DNA from: Sipunculus nudus
Taxonomy: Eukaryota > Annelida > Sipuncula > Golfingiida > Sipunculidae
Reading direction: 5' to 3'
NCBI GenBank assembly: GCA_026874595.1
Contig: CM049309.1
Location: 56,668,426-56,732,425, forward strand
Length of the DNA: 64,000 nucleotides
Shown: one piece after another, positions 1 to 13,200 of the stretch
How the letters are laid out: every line of letters starts with the position of its first letter
How positions within the stretch are numbered: position 1 is the first letter of the stretch
Translations under genes and position numbers: made by a program
The notes under the pieces: generated by a model
The model's input: only the letters and a program-made list of their open reading frames with translations
The model's database searches: none
What the model was told of the DNA's origin: nothing

Positions 1-1092
1 TCCTGACCACCTGATAGGTTGATAATGCTTTGATTGGCTGTGGACATGACCTGACCACCTGATAGGTTGATAATGCTTTGATTGGCTGTGTAGCATGTCC
101 TGAACACCTGATTGGTTGATAATGCTTTGGTTGGCTGTGTAGCATGTCCTGACCACCTGATAGGTTGATAATGCTTTGATTGGCTGTGGACATGACCTGA
201 CCACCAGATAGGTTGATAATGCTTTGATTGGCTGTGTAGCATGTCCTTACCACCTGATTGGTTGATAATGCTTTGATTGGCTGTATAGCATGTCCTGACC
301 ACCTGATTGGTTGATAAAGCTTTGATTGGCTGTGGACATGACCTGACCACCTGGTTGATGGATAATGCTTTGATTGGCTGTGTAGCATGTCCTTACCACA
401 TGATTGGTTGATAATGCTTTGATTGGCTGTGTAGCATGACCTGACCACCTGATTGGTTGATAATGCTTTGATTGGCTGTGGACATGACCTGACCACCTGA
501 TTGGTGGATAATGCTTTGATTGGCTGTGTAGCATGACCTGACCACCTGATTGGTTGAAAATGCTTTGATTGGCTGTGTAGCATGTCATGACCACCTGATA
601 GGTTGATAATGCTTTGATTGGCTGTGTAGCATGTCCTGACCACCTGATTGGTTGATAATGCTTTGATTGGCTGTGGACATGACCTGACCACCTGATAGGT
701 TGATAATGCTTTGATTGGCTGTGTAGCATGTCCTGACCACCTGATTGGTTGATAATGCTTTGATTGGCTGTGGACATGTCCTGACCACCTGATAGGTTGA
801 TAATGCTTTGATTGGCTGTGTAGCATGTCCTGACCACCTGATAGGTTGATAATGCTTTGATTGGCTGTGGACATGACCTGACCACCTGATAGGTTGATAA
901 TGCTTTGATTGGCTGTGTAGCATGTCCTGAACACCTGATTGGTTGATAATGCTTTGGTTGGCTGTGTAGCATGTCCTGACCACCTGATAGGTTGATAATG
1001 CTTTGATTGGCTGTGGACATGACCTGACCACCAGATAGGTTGATAATGCTTTGATTGGCTGTGTAGCATGTCCTGACCACCTGATTGGTTGA
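1..1092. repeat. 48/49-bp minisatellite in CSPP1 intron, about 22 copies
   Basis: Units start CTGATTGGTTGATAATGCTT and continue with a GATTGGCTGTG core. Two subtypes differ after it: GTAGCATGTCCTGACC (49 bp) and GACATGACCTGACC (48 bp). The array runs off the left edge. Rare variants (TGAACACCTG, CTTTGGTTGG, CACCAGATAGG) occur in the same order near 101-210 and again near 928-1035, a shift of 827 bp or 17 units. This indicates segmental duplication inside the array. Long open frames on the minus strand arise only because the unit lacks stops there. Confidence 0.95.
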
Positions 1093-1143
1093 CATGAATT
1101 TAAAGTGAAGCTTAGTATGATAATGATGCATATATTACCACAG

Positions 1144-1246
1144 GGACTTCTGGTGGCCTGCCTAGTTTTCCGATGAATGGAGGTTTGGGTGGAGCAGGTA
1201 TTCCTCCTTCTAGAGAACCACCCCCACAGTTTAATCAGCATCAAAG
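1144..1246 (+). CDS. CSPP1: CSPP1 exon w1 (Gly/Pro-rich)
   Basis: Acceptor ttaccacag|GG and donor CAAAG|gtgaga. The exon opens with the last two bases of a split codon and ends with two bases of the next. It encodes a low-complexity Gly/Pro stretch ([18 protein letters not shown] then [10 protein letters not shown]). Only this frame is open. The 49-bp minisatellite ends 51 bases upstream, leaving little unique sequence for branch point and pyrimidine tract. Confidence 0.75.
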
Positions 1247-4200
1247 GTGAGAAGATAGTTCAAATCAGGTCAACAAGGATATACTTGTCCTATAAATACC
1301 CATACCTCAACTATGGCTGTATCCGCACTTGGTTTACAACTAAACAGGATTATACTAAACCTTTTTACTTTAGTCTCGAAGTAGTTTGCTTTGCCTCTGC
1401 ACTATAGTTAGTGTTTCAAAAGCCTGGATCTATTTATTCAACATATATTGAGTTTGCTGGCAGTACGGTTCACAATTCATTCAGACCTGCACTGGAGCAC
1501 TCCCTGGCAAACTCAATATGATAAGTGGCCTAGTGGGGACAGAATAAAGTGATTCATGATCTGGATTATTTGCCAATGTGGATACAGCACATGTTTCTGG
1601 AATCAGAATTTTACTTCTGCTTCTGATAAAATTTCACTTCTGTTACGTATTAATGTAGTTATCCCTATTTCTAATCATTTGCTATATTTGGGACCAAAAG
1701 TAGTTAATTATTGAAGAAATATATGCTTTCTATGTTATATTCTCCAAATAATTTTATATGATTGACTTTTAATGCAATTTACTGTATGTGGTTGATATGA
1801 CAAATGTCATTTCCTGGACATGTGGTGTACTGTAATGTAATTTACTGTATGTAGTTGATTTGGTAAATTTCATTACCTGGACATGTGGTGTACTGTACAT
1901 AGGGTATATGTGAGATACTTGTAATTTATTATAATTAGTTTCATATTTTTATTGTACTGTGTGTGGAACTTCATAATTTTATAGACATTTTGTACTGTGA
2001 ATGTGACTTTTGTGTACATTTATTGTTATAGTCCACCCAGAGATACAGCCCCATCACGGGCAGACAGAACACCTGGCTTGCCATTTCCTTCTGAACCAGA
2101 GAATAAATCTCGTCGTGAAGACACCAAGATGACTTACCAGCAGGAGCTACAAAGACAGGCAAGTTTGATAGTACATGAAAGAAATGGTTCATGTAGACAC
2201 CACCAGATGGCAGCACAAGTAGATAATCACCCTTGGTTCTGATGATCCTCCATATATGTGATCAATGGAAAGCTAAAGATAAAATTGTTTGACCTGCTGC
2301 TTTGACGGGTTAAATACAAGTGATGAAGGAGACAATTACTCAGGATCAAATGACCTTATATCCTCCAAACCTCAGAAAATATGATGGTTGTAAAAAATGG
2401 TACCTACTAAATTCCCTCAAGAATTTAATAAATTTTTAATGAGCCTGAGTTATTAAGATGAAGTAAATGTAATAAGAATGATGTTAATTTTTGACACACA
2501 GTAAAATTGTATCACTTTAGAAAATGTACCATACCATTTTTAAGTGAACTGAAAGTATATTGATCAACTTGGTTGAACCATAACTTTTAATTAGCGCCAG
2601 CTGGAAATTATTTTATTGTGTTGATGCCAGTATATTCTAAATTAAATATCTTTCATTATCAGATTGAGGAACAGAGGATGAAGAAACAGAGGGCAAAAGA
2701 AGAGCAAGAGAGGTATATACAGTACAGCCATGACACTTTACAAATTATAACAATGACATTGTATACCAATTATAACAATGACAGTATACAATATATAACA
2801 ATGACACTTTATACAAATTATAACAATGACACTGTATACAAATTATAACAGTGACACTATATACTAATTATAACAATGACACTATACAAATTATAACAAT
2901 GACACTGTATACAAATTATAACAATGACACTGTATACAAATTATAACAATGACACTATACAAATTATAACAATGACACTTTATACAAATTATAACAATGA
3001 CACTGTATACAAATTATAACAATGACACTATATACTAATTATAACAATGACACTATACAAATTATAACAATGACACTGTATACAAATTATAACAATGACA
3101 CTGTATACAAATTATAACAATGACACTATACAAATTATAACAATGACACTGTATACAAATTATAACAATGACACTGTATACAAATTATAACAATGACACT
3201 ATACAAATTATAACAATGACACTATACAAATTATAACAATGACACTATACAAATTATAACAATGACACTATATAATTTATAACAATTACACTGTATACAA
3301 ATTATACCAATGTCACTATACAAATTATAACAATGACACTATACAAATTATAACAATGACACTATGCAAATTATGACAATGACACTATACAAATTATAAC
3401 AATGACACTATACAAATTATAACAATGACACTATGCAAATTATAACAATGAAGCTATACAATTTATAACAATGACACTATATAATTTATAACAATGACAC
3501 TATACAAATTATAACAGTGACACTATACAAATTATAACAATGACACTATACAGTTTATAACATTGACACTATATAATTTATACCAATGACACTGTATACA
3601 AATTATAACAAAGACACTGTATACAAATTATAACAATGACACTATATAATTTATAACAATGACACTGTATACAAATTATAACAATGACACTATACAAATT
3701 ATAATGGTGACACTGTATACAAATTATAACGATGACACTGTATACAAATTATAATGATGACACTGTTTACAAATCATAAAGATGACAGTGACACTGTATT
3801 TGTTACAGTCAATGTATAAAATCAGTCAATTTGTAAATTGCCTGAAATTTTCAGTCAATTTGCAAATTGCCTGATTCACTCGGGCATTTTACAAAATGAC
3901 TGAAAAATCAGTCCAGTTATTCGACAGATTGACTGTAAGACAAGTCATTTATTTAAAATAGATTATTATTATTATGACAAATATGTATTCTGATATGGTA
4001 AACAGAATATAAAGTTTACTCAAAATCAGCAAGGTATACCATATTAGAATACATAAATGTCATATTAATAATTATTTTTAAATAAAATGAATTGTCTTAC
4101 ACCAATTCAAAATTTTGATCAATCTATCAAATAATTGGATTAATTTTTCAGTCATTTTGTAAAATGCTTGAAAATTTCAGTCATTTTGTAAAATGCCTGA

Positions 4201-7200
4201 GTGAATCAGGCAGTTTGTAAATTGACTGATTTTACACATTGTCTGTAACATATACACAGTAGAAACAAATGTTTGAATTTTATATTTCAGATATGACAGG
4301 AAAATGGAAGAAGAGATTAGGAACTACAACCCTTTTGGTCAAGGAGGTGGTGGCGCCCCCATGAAGGATGCTCAGGGCAATGTTATAGGTATAATTCTTC
4401 AGGTTAATTGATATATTACCATTAACATCAGGTGACTGTATCCTGTAAATAGCTGATTATGTATATTACATATTCTTGTTCTTAATATTCATAGATCTCT
4501 TCAAGTAAACATATATCATGGAATTTATTTTTTATTGGTTTGAGAAATGAGTTATAAGGCCTTATGTTCAATCAGCTAAAAGGTAATATCTTCAAGGTAA
4601 CATTTATTAACTTTTTTTTATTATGCATGTACATACCAAAGCCTTATGCTGCATGTACTGATACTACTTGAACAATTTTTCCAAGGAAATGTGTTTTTCT
4701 TTTAAATAACAGTAACAGTATAATTACATTCCTTTATTCTATCTTTGCCATCAAATATTATTGTGGTAACATTTTAGCTAACCTTGATGCTGGCTTTTAT
4801 GATATTAAACGCATGAAATGTAGTCGCTTATGGTGTGTGGTTTGTCAGCATGGGTAAAGCAAAAACTGACACTGGTCTATAGTAGAGATTAGGGTCAGCA
4901 AGGGATGGTCCCAGGAATACTTGATTCAGTAATGGAAGAATAGAGAGTGTAATACACAAATATTTAATTTAGGAAATAAGTGCACATTCATACCAGTCAT
5001 ATATTAGTCACCAAATTTTTTTTACCAGGTAGATTTATATCTGTAATATATTGTTGGCAAGGAAACCTTGCTTTTTTTCTCCCTGCATCATTATCATGTG
5101 CAAAATCTCTTTTAATAAGATTAAATATAACTGTGTTACATATTCAATGAGAACTGCGGTATATTCCTTATTTCCTACATAGACACAGATGAAAAGAAAT
5201 TACTGCATGAATACCCAGTTGATCTGTGTGAATGATCCTTAGATAATTCCTGATAAAATGTATGTACACCCACAGAAGAGATCTGTCTTACTGTAACATT
5301 GAGGGGGGTTACATGTTCATGCATACCTGATGACTGATGGACAGTACCATGTACATATATTTGGTGATTTTAGCCAACAGGAAGGCCTTACAAAACCCAG
5401 ATGGCCGAGCAACAGGTTTGAATCCAGACATTAGGCTGTGTTAGCACAACCACATATTGTTCTGTTCTCTTTTATCCTGTTACCGTGGTGAATGGGAGTA
5501 ACCTTACCAACCGTTGTCATGACTCAAATACCAAATCAGTAAAAAATGGATCAGAATGTCTGCTGTAAGGTTTTCATCTATTAAGTTGATAAATAAGAAC
5601 TAAAATGCAGAAGGAAAGTAAAAAAAGAAGTGAACAATTTGTTTTTACAAGATGTTTCTTGAATTTTGTCTCTCATAACTTGATTAAGAGCCTACAATTG
5701 AGTTTCAAAGCTTGTGGCTCTTTTTCTAGACCAGCCAATATTTTTTTGTTCATTTCTGTGGACATCTTTTGTAAATTTTCAATAATTGCTGTCTCATGCT
5801 GTGCTCAGATACACTCAATATACTGGTTTAGTGCTGTAAATTGTCATCAGGTGGTATCACTGTCATTGTGGCCATCCAGTCACAGTAAAAAGTTTTTTTT
5901 GCTGAATGTTTAACAGTGAATGTGACTCTTCTGATGAATGACTACCATATTGTCTGGTGATAACTGATCTAAGCACAGGTTTTAAACAAATTCAGCACAT
6001 CCATTCTAAATTTAATTTTATGATGTAGCTAATACACTTTGCAAGATTTGGAATTTGAGTCAGATCCTCACACTACCCAAGTTTGTTTTCCTGTGTTTCC
6101 CCATGTTTAAGGTTTGTCATCTGTATATTTTTCATTGATGGCTGTATGATATGCTGGCAGATAGGTTGATCAAGTTATATTCTTTAACTGAGCGATCTGT
6201 TTGCTAACTCTAGTGTATTTACTGTGTAAAAAAGAGGGCAGAGTTTCCAGCAGCTGTTGTTGAAAGTTTATGTGATATTTCAGTAACAAATTACATGGCA
6301 GCCTTTAGACTGCATGATTTCTGTGTGTTTGAATAGCTGTAGATATGTATTGCTGTCAAGATTTCAGTATTTACCAAATTCAGTAGTATTTGCTTGTTGA
6401 TGTGCCTTTTCAGATTTAATATAATGATATTCAAGAAATTCTCATTCATGTGTGACTCTAACACCAGCATGTTCTAATTCAGCTCCCCCATGTGAATATA
6501 TATATATATATATATATATATGGAGAATGAGAGAGAGAGAGAAAGAGCATGAGAGCAGAGACAGAGTGAGAGGCTGTCCTTGAGATAATTGAAGTAAAAA
6601 AGTAATTGATTACATATTGAGATGATTTATTTTGAGGCATACACAGATCACGCAGTGAATTCATCACTTGTTTTATTTTTAACATTTTATATAAATTTAT
6701 CAGCACCTGTACATAGCTATACTTCATAAGTAACAAGTGTCCCTACAATGTATGATGTTTTATTGTGGAGTGAACAGAAAATATAAAATTAAGTAATATC
6801 AGTGTTACCTCTGTTACTAGTGTTAGTTGGTTTGAAATACTACCATTGCAAGCCCTTCTGATCTGGTAATAAATTTTGTAATTGAACCCATTAAAAGCTA
6901 GTGGATCACATTAATTGATTATAATTGATTAAAGAAGCAAACTTCAATATAATTATAAATGAGAGGGGAATTTTAACAGGAAGGAGAATCCATGGCTTTA
7001 TACACAGGGCTATTTTCACAGGCCTACCAAATCACTCTTTTTTTAAAAGAGTCACATTTTTTTTCCTTGAGGATTTACTGAAAGTGATGCTAATTACTCT
7101 TTTTTCACCTTTTTTAGTAGCACTCTTTTTTTCTCTGCTTTTTTGTGATAAGAGTTCCAAGATTTACTATTTCTCTATGGGTATAATGGTCCAGTTAGAA

Positions 7201-7228
7201 CAAGAATGGGACTAATTTTCAGTGGAAG

Positions 7229-7282
<54 letters not shown>

Positions 7283-10200
7283 TATAAAATTTATATAAGA
7301 TACGGTATAAGATATTGATGTGTGTTAGATTTATTACTATGATGATAGTGGAGTTGTTGATAATTTGCTTTTGTGTTAGCTCATAAAACTATTGACCAGT
7401 TCAACAGTTCAACAAATAAAGATATCCTTTATATGGCTGCCAATTTTACTGAGGTAACTGCTTGATGGCACAGTTAAGAATGTATTCCCTCATAGTGCAG
7501 TTCAATGCTTAAATGAATATGTATCTGTTTTATTCAGACAGGTAGTGCAATTAAATTTTATAAATATTTCCAGCTGACCTGCGCAAGATGCATATAGAAA
7601 ATGAGGAAACCCTGGTAACGGGCCGTCGTCCTCCCCCAGACCCGCAGCTGACGGCCATTGCTCCCCCTGTACCTGCCCTCGATCTTGGTGACCCAGGAGA
7701 CCCAAATCAGCCAAACCATGCCAGGGGAGGACACGGAATATTTGGTGAACCAAAGGTAAAGCATGGTATCTATTGTTAATTGTAATGGCTGGACACACAC
7801 AGGTTAAAAGGCAAATCTTGCCTTATTTTAGATAGCTTTACAGCTCACTTAAAATACAAATGTATATAGTAATCAGGTCTGATGGCTCAACTGAAATTTC
7901 TGCCTTATTTGTTAGTTTAAATTGACACAGTTGAGAGGTACAGCGGAGAATGGGTGATTAAGTTGATAAAGTAACTGATATTTAGTTAACAAGCCTTGTT
8001 GTAAGTATGTTTTAGATATTTTGAATATATAAAGATGTATAACATCAGCTCTTGCAGCCACTGCAGCCAGGGAACCTGTTCACATTAACTTAACCTGGAT
8101 GCAAGCTCCTCTGTATTTTAGATGTACTAAAATTTATATATTTAAATATACTCAGAGATCAAGATGGGTAATTTAAACAGTATTGCTTATCTTTAATCCA
8201 TTAAAATGAAAGTATTTGATATTGTATACAACTGCCCATCTCATTTTAGTTGGTCTTACCTGTTGCTGTTTGCAGTATGGAACAGCACACTTTTCTTTTC
8301 TTATAAGTTCCTGTACCTTCATAACCAGTCTTAACATGCCTTTCAATATAAGACAGAGGATGTTATTTGAAAATTAAAACAGGTTAGCTAAACTCTCAAG
8401 GCAAATGGCTTGAAATCTGTGAATGCAAGTTTTTCTTCTGAACATCAGATTTGCACAAATTCTTCAATTCTTCAGACACAAGAACAGAAGTCCACTGCAG
8501 ACAAGTACAAAGAGGAGCTTCGAAGACAGGTAAGCTTAAAGAAAATATCTTTTAACTAGAATACGGGTAGTCGACAAGCGACTACGTGTATCCGCCTAAA
8601 TCAGAGTGGAACGGGCAAAGTGAGGCATGGATTGAGTGGCAAGGGGAAATAGAGTGAAGTGTTGCATATTAGCATGGATGTCTGCAGCCAAATTGTGTAT
8701 GTAGGTTGCCCCCCTACCACAAAATCCAGAAAGCCGTCCAAGTTGTATACATATGCAAAATTTAAGGCAGATAAGTCAAACCACTACATGTATATGAGTG
8801 ATTTTAGCCCGTGGCAGACAAACAGATGGACGCTGAGCAAAAATGGTTGCAGGTGACGCCACCAGTTTTGCTTATGATAAAGAGCTATGTGAGAACTATA
8901 CACATGCAAAACTTTGACCCAATCAGTCAAACGGTTCCCAAGATATGAGCTTGGATGTCTGCTGCATAAACTAGAATGCAGGTGGCGCCACCTGCCACAA
9001 AATCCAGAAAGCTGTCGGGGATGTATAAACCTGCAAAATTTTAGCCAGATATGTCAAACCACTGCCGAGATATGAGTGATTTTATCCCATGGCAGACAAA
9101 CAGACAGGAGCTGTGCAAAAATGGCTGCAGGTGGCTCCACCAGTTTTGCGTGTGATAAAGAGCTATGTGAGATCTATACACATGCAAAATTTTGGCCCAA
9201 TCGGTCAAACGGTTCCCGAGATATGAGCTTGGATGTCTGCTGCTTAAACGTGAATGTAGGTGGCGCCACCTGTCATAAAATCAGAAAAGCTATCCAGGAT
9301 GTATACGCATGCCGAATTTCAGGTGAATTAGTCAAGTCACTGCAGAGATATGAGTGATTTTAACCCAAGGCAGACAAACAGATGGACACTGTGCAAACAT
9401 GGTTGCAGGTGGGGCCACCATTTTTTTTTGTGTATGTTATGAAGCTCTCCAAGGGCTACATTTGTGCAAAAAAATTTTCCTGATCGGTCAAACGGTTCCC
9501 GAGATATGAGCTTGGATGTCTGCAGCGTAAACGTGGATGTAGGTGGCGCCACCTGTCATAAAATCAGAAAAGCTATCCAGGATGTATACGCATGCCGAAT
9601 TTCAGGTGAATTAGTCAAGTCACTGCAGAGATAGGAGTGATTTTAACCCATGGCAGACGAACAGATGGACACTGTGCAAACATGGTTGCAGGTGGCACCA
9701 CCATTTTTTGTGTATGTTATAAAGCTCTCCAAGGGCTACATTTGTGCAAAAAAATTTTCCTGATCGGTCAAACGGTTCCCGAGATATGTGGGTTTATGTG
9801 TGGAAACAGACGCACAAATGGACGCAGAGCGCAGAGGAAAGGTCAGAGGTCAAAACAAAATCGAGGCGCAGCAGTTCACATGTGACCCGAAGATAATCCC
9901 GGGTTTCGTAAAAATTCCGCCCAGCGGTTACGGAGGAGTTCTCCGGACACCTACGCGGCGGCGGCGTGCAGCTGAAAACATAGTATCCGCAAAACTCTGT
10001 TTTGGCGGATACAATTAGGCTGTGTCTTTAATGTACCTACTCAGATTATATAGATATTAGTGCTTGAGCAGCTACTGCCAGTGGAAGAAATTGGTAGTAA
10101 AATCATGTTCGATCATTGAAAAAAAATAAAACGACCCATGATTAATTATTAATCAGTTTATTTATATACCTTCTATATTACTATGAAATCTGCTGTATTG

Positions 10201-13200
10201 AATTATACCCAAAATAGTGACTGAGTTACTCCAGTCTGACTTGTAAATCATTTTGAAAGGCAAGGGTAATGACTAGGTTGCTGACATATTTACCCTGCAC
10301 AAGACTGAAGATTTAATGCGCTATTCACTACTTTGTGTCCAGTCTTTCTGGTATGTCTCACAGGGTTAGAATTTTTTCTTGATGAATTGACTTCTTTGCA
10401 TGTGTATGTATAATCATTTATGATCACAGTAAGGGTTAGATGCCACCAAGTAATCAATTATGAAAGAAAATGACCAATCATAAGTATAATTGATAACTGC
10501 ATACCACCAATAAATATGTTTGCTTAACATGTGACTTAGAGAAAAAATAGCTGTACTTACAGGTAACTGTCTTAAGTTCGTTTTTTTTTTGTACCTGGGT
10601 CTGTGCTCCCTACTGCAAGGGGCTGTATATAATATTGTCTTAAAGTTGCTGTTTTTGTCATTAAATTATCAAAATGACATATATTCTGGGTTTGTTCACT
10701 GTTTCAAACAAAGTAAAAAGTCTAGGGGTGACATTAACTGTATTCCTCAAGCAATGTATCTAGGTTATGATACATTCAAGTCATCTTTGATAAATCAAAC
10801 AGGCTCACCAAATACTGTCAACAATATAGAACATTCATGCTGTGTTCAGACTATTTCACAATATCTTAATCCTTCATATCTCTGATAGCCCTGTCACTAA
10901 CCATCAAACTCTTCACAACAGTATTTGTCTTTGGCCTGTTACTTCTTAAACAATTCCTGAGTCAACTAACACAGCAAAACTCCTCCATTCCACTGTACAT
11001 TTGACTCGCTCACTGTTTGATTGCACTCTACTCTAAGCTTCCTTTATATTAAACCGTGATGCGATACTACTAGATTATCCAATGACCTCCCTTAGGCCCT
11101 GACTCTTCATTAAACTTCTGGACTTTTCCCCGACTTAAGTCTTCATGGAAACAACTCTGACGTTTGAAGCTTCTAGGTATGACAGATCAAATGGTAACAC
11201 ATTTAGTCTTTCCAGAAGCATTATTTCATTATGAACAACTTACACAATTGATCTGAAAATAATCAAAATAAAAGTCTCTGAAATTATATGCTGAACCAAC
11301 TTAAAACATCAACTGTGTCCTTAAATGTGGCTCAACTCACAGCACTCTCATGAACAGTTTATACACAATATAATTGTCTCCATTACAACAACATTACAAT
11401 GCTAATAAAGATCTAACTTTAACTAAACTATGGTATTCGTCTCAGCTTTGAACATTGTGCTTTTCCCAAACTTCCTGCAGAGTCTTTGGTTAACACCATT
11501 TTATTGGTGTGGGCCATTTTAAGACCATTTTATTGGTGTTGATTAACAAGATTCTCCTGGCCTCACCCCAGGGCTCACACATGACAAACAACTGTAATCA
11601 GAGTGTGGTATCACATTGTCATTGTGCATCCAACTCCAAATTTTAAATCAGCATTGTTTCTGCCCTGGTGCTGAGACCCAAAAACACTTGCTAAACAGAA
11701 CAGCAGTTGAAACGAAGGAGATCTGGAATGAATGCAGTGTACACCTGCTGCGTGGGGAGTGTATATAAAACAGGCTGGGGCTTTGTTGGTTGCACTAATG
11801 ATAATTTTCTGCCTTCAGTCATTTTCTTGTATTTTGGTCTTTTTTCTACTGTTATTACTGCTTAACAGATTGAAGAAAAGAAGGCTGCCCAGGCTCGTGA
11901 GAAAGCAAAGATACAGGAGGAGGAGGAGAGAGAGATGAAGCGCATCGAGGAGCAGCAGCAACGGATGAAGGCAGAGTACGATGAAGAGATCAGACGCAAG
12001 AAGGAGAAAGAAGAGGCTGTATGTATTTATATAGACCCCTGTATTCAGTAATTATTGAAATTCACCTGTTATTTGTGAAACAATATTAACATTACAACAT
12101 AACAAAACAGCATGCATATTGCCGAGTAGCAATTTAGGTTCAGGTGCATGCATTCTTTATTTGAATTTAAATACCCAATTAACATTACTTTTAGGAAAAT
12201 CCTATGTTTGACAAGGATATTGTGAACGCAAAAATGCATTTAAGCTAGTATATATCACAGGGGTGGGCAACCTACGGCTTAAGGGCCACATTTGGCCTGC
12301 AAGGTAAATTAATGTGGCCCATAAACAACCTTGCAGGGCAATGTCAATTTGAAAAAAAACAGTCACAAAATCTCACATTGAATAATGTTTTTACGGGGAT
12401 ACCTGTTTTAAAATTTCAGGCTAAGATCAGTTTGATAAGGAATGTTTTCTTAAATATTGAAACATCCTCAACCGATCTCCTGCCAGCATTATTTTATCAA
12501 CAAGCAAGCAGTACTCTGAAGTAGAGTTTTGTGCAGCTCTCTGTACAGGGAATTGAGGCATCTTGTAAAGTTTGCCAGAATAATGTGCATATTCCTTGCT
12601 TCATTTAATATCTATTTTGAACAGACTTTCTCATGTGTGAATATTAACAAGAACTCAGTGGTTATTCCTAACACATTCGCACTCTGGGTTGAGTATAACT
12701 TAACACCAATGCTGATTCCTGATTCTAAACCCTTTCACAGAATTATGTGTACTTTCATATATTCAAACAAAAGCTTAAGAAATTGTTTGGTATCATTATG
12801 TAGCAACACACCATAAATTCTTTCTTATCTATCATTTTTTATGTGTACCAATTAAGCTTTTTATAGATGCAGCCTACTAGAGACCTTACAGATGTTCCAT
12901 GTGGCCCCAAGAGGAAAAATTGCCCACCTCTGATATATCATAAACCATACCATAGACTGTCTACAATAGAAAAGTGGAAAAAAATCTAAAAAATCTGACA
13001 AATTGTCCCCCACCTATGGCACCTTGCTCAATGAGCATCCATCTGTCGGGCCGGCCGTCTGTCTGTCTGTCCATCTGTCTGTCCGTCTGTCCCACATTTG
13101 CTAACGCAATAGCTTGCGAAGAATTTGAGGGACAGTCACCAAACTTGCCACATTCATGTACCATATAAAGGACTAGGCCAAGACCAAACATGGATGACCT

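Noticed and set aside
247-1244. Long minus-strand open frames (up to 294 residues) with repeated His/Gln/Ser-rich peptides
   Set aside because: They are translations of the 48/49-bp minisatellite, which lacks stops in some frames. Units of 48 and 49 bp shift the frame, so no peptide period is kept and there is no start context or homology.
2720-3799. CRISPR-like regular array
   Set aside because: No unique spacers between repeats, eukaryotic intron setting, unit of 23/25 bp head to tail: a plain minisatellite. The same holds for the arrays at 1-1092 and 30401-32964.
12312-12816. Two adjacent open frames as an active transposase gene
   Set aside because: Only a short C-terminal-like segment is recognisable and the whole element is 675 bp, too short for a functional hAT transposase. 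Treated as a remnant.
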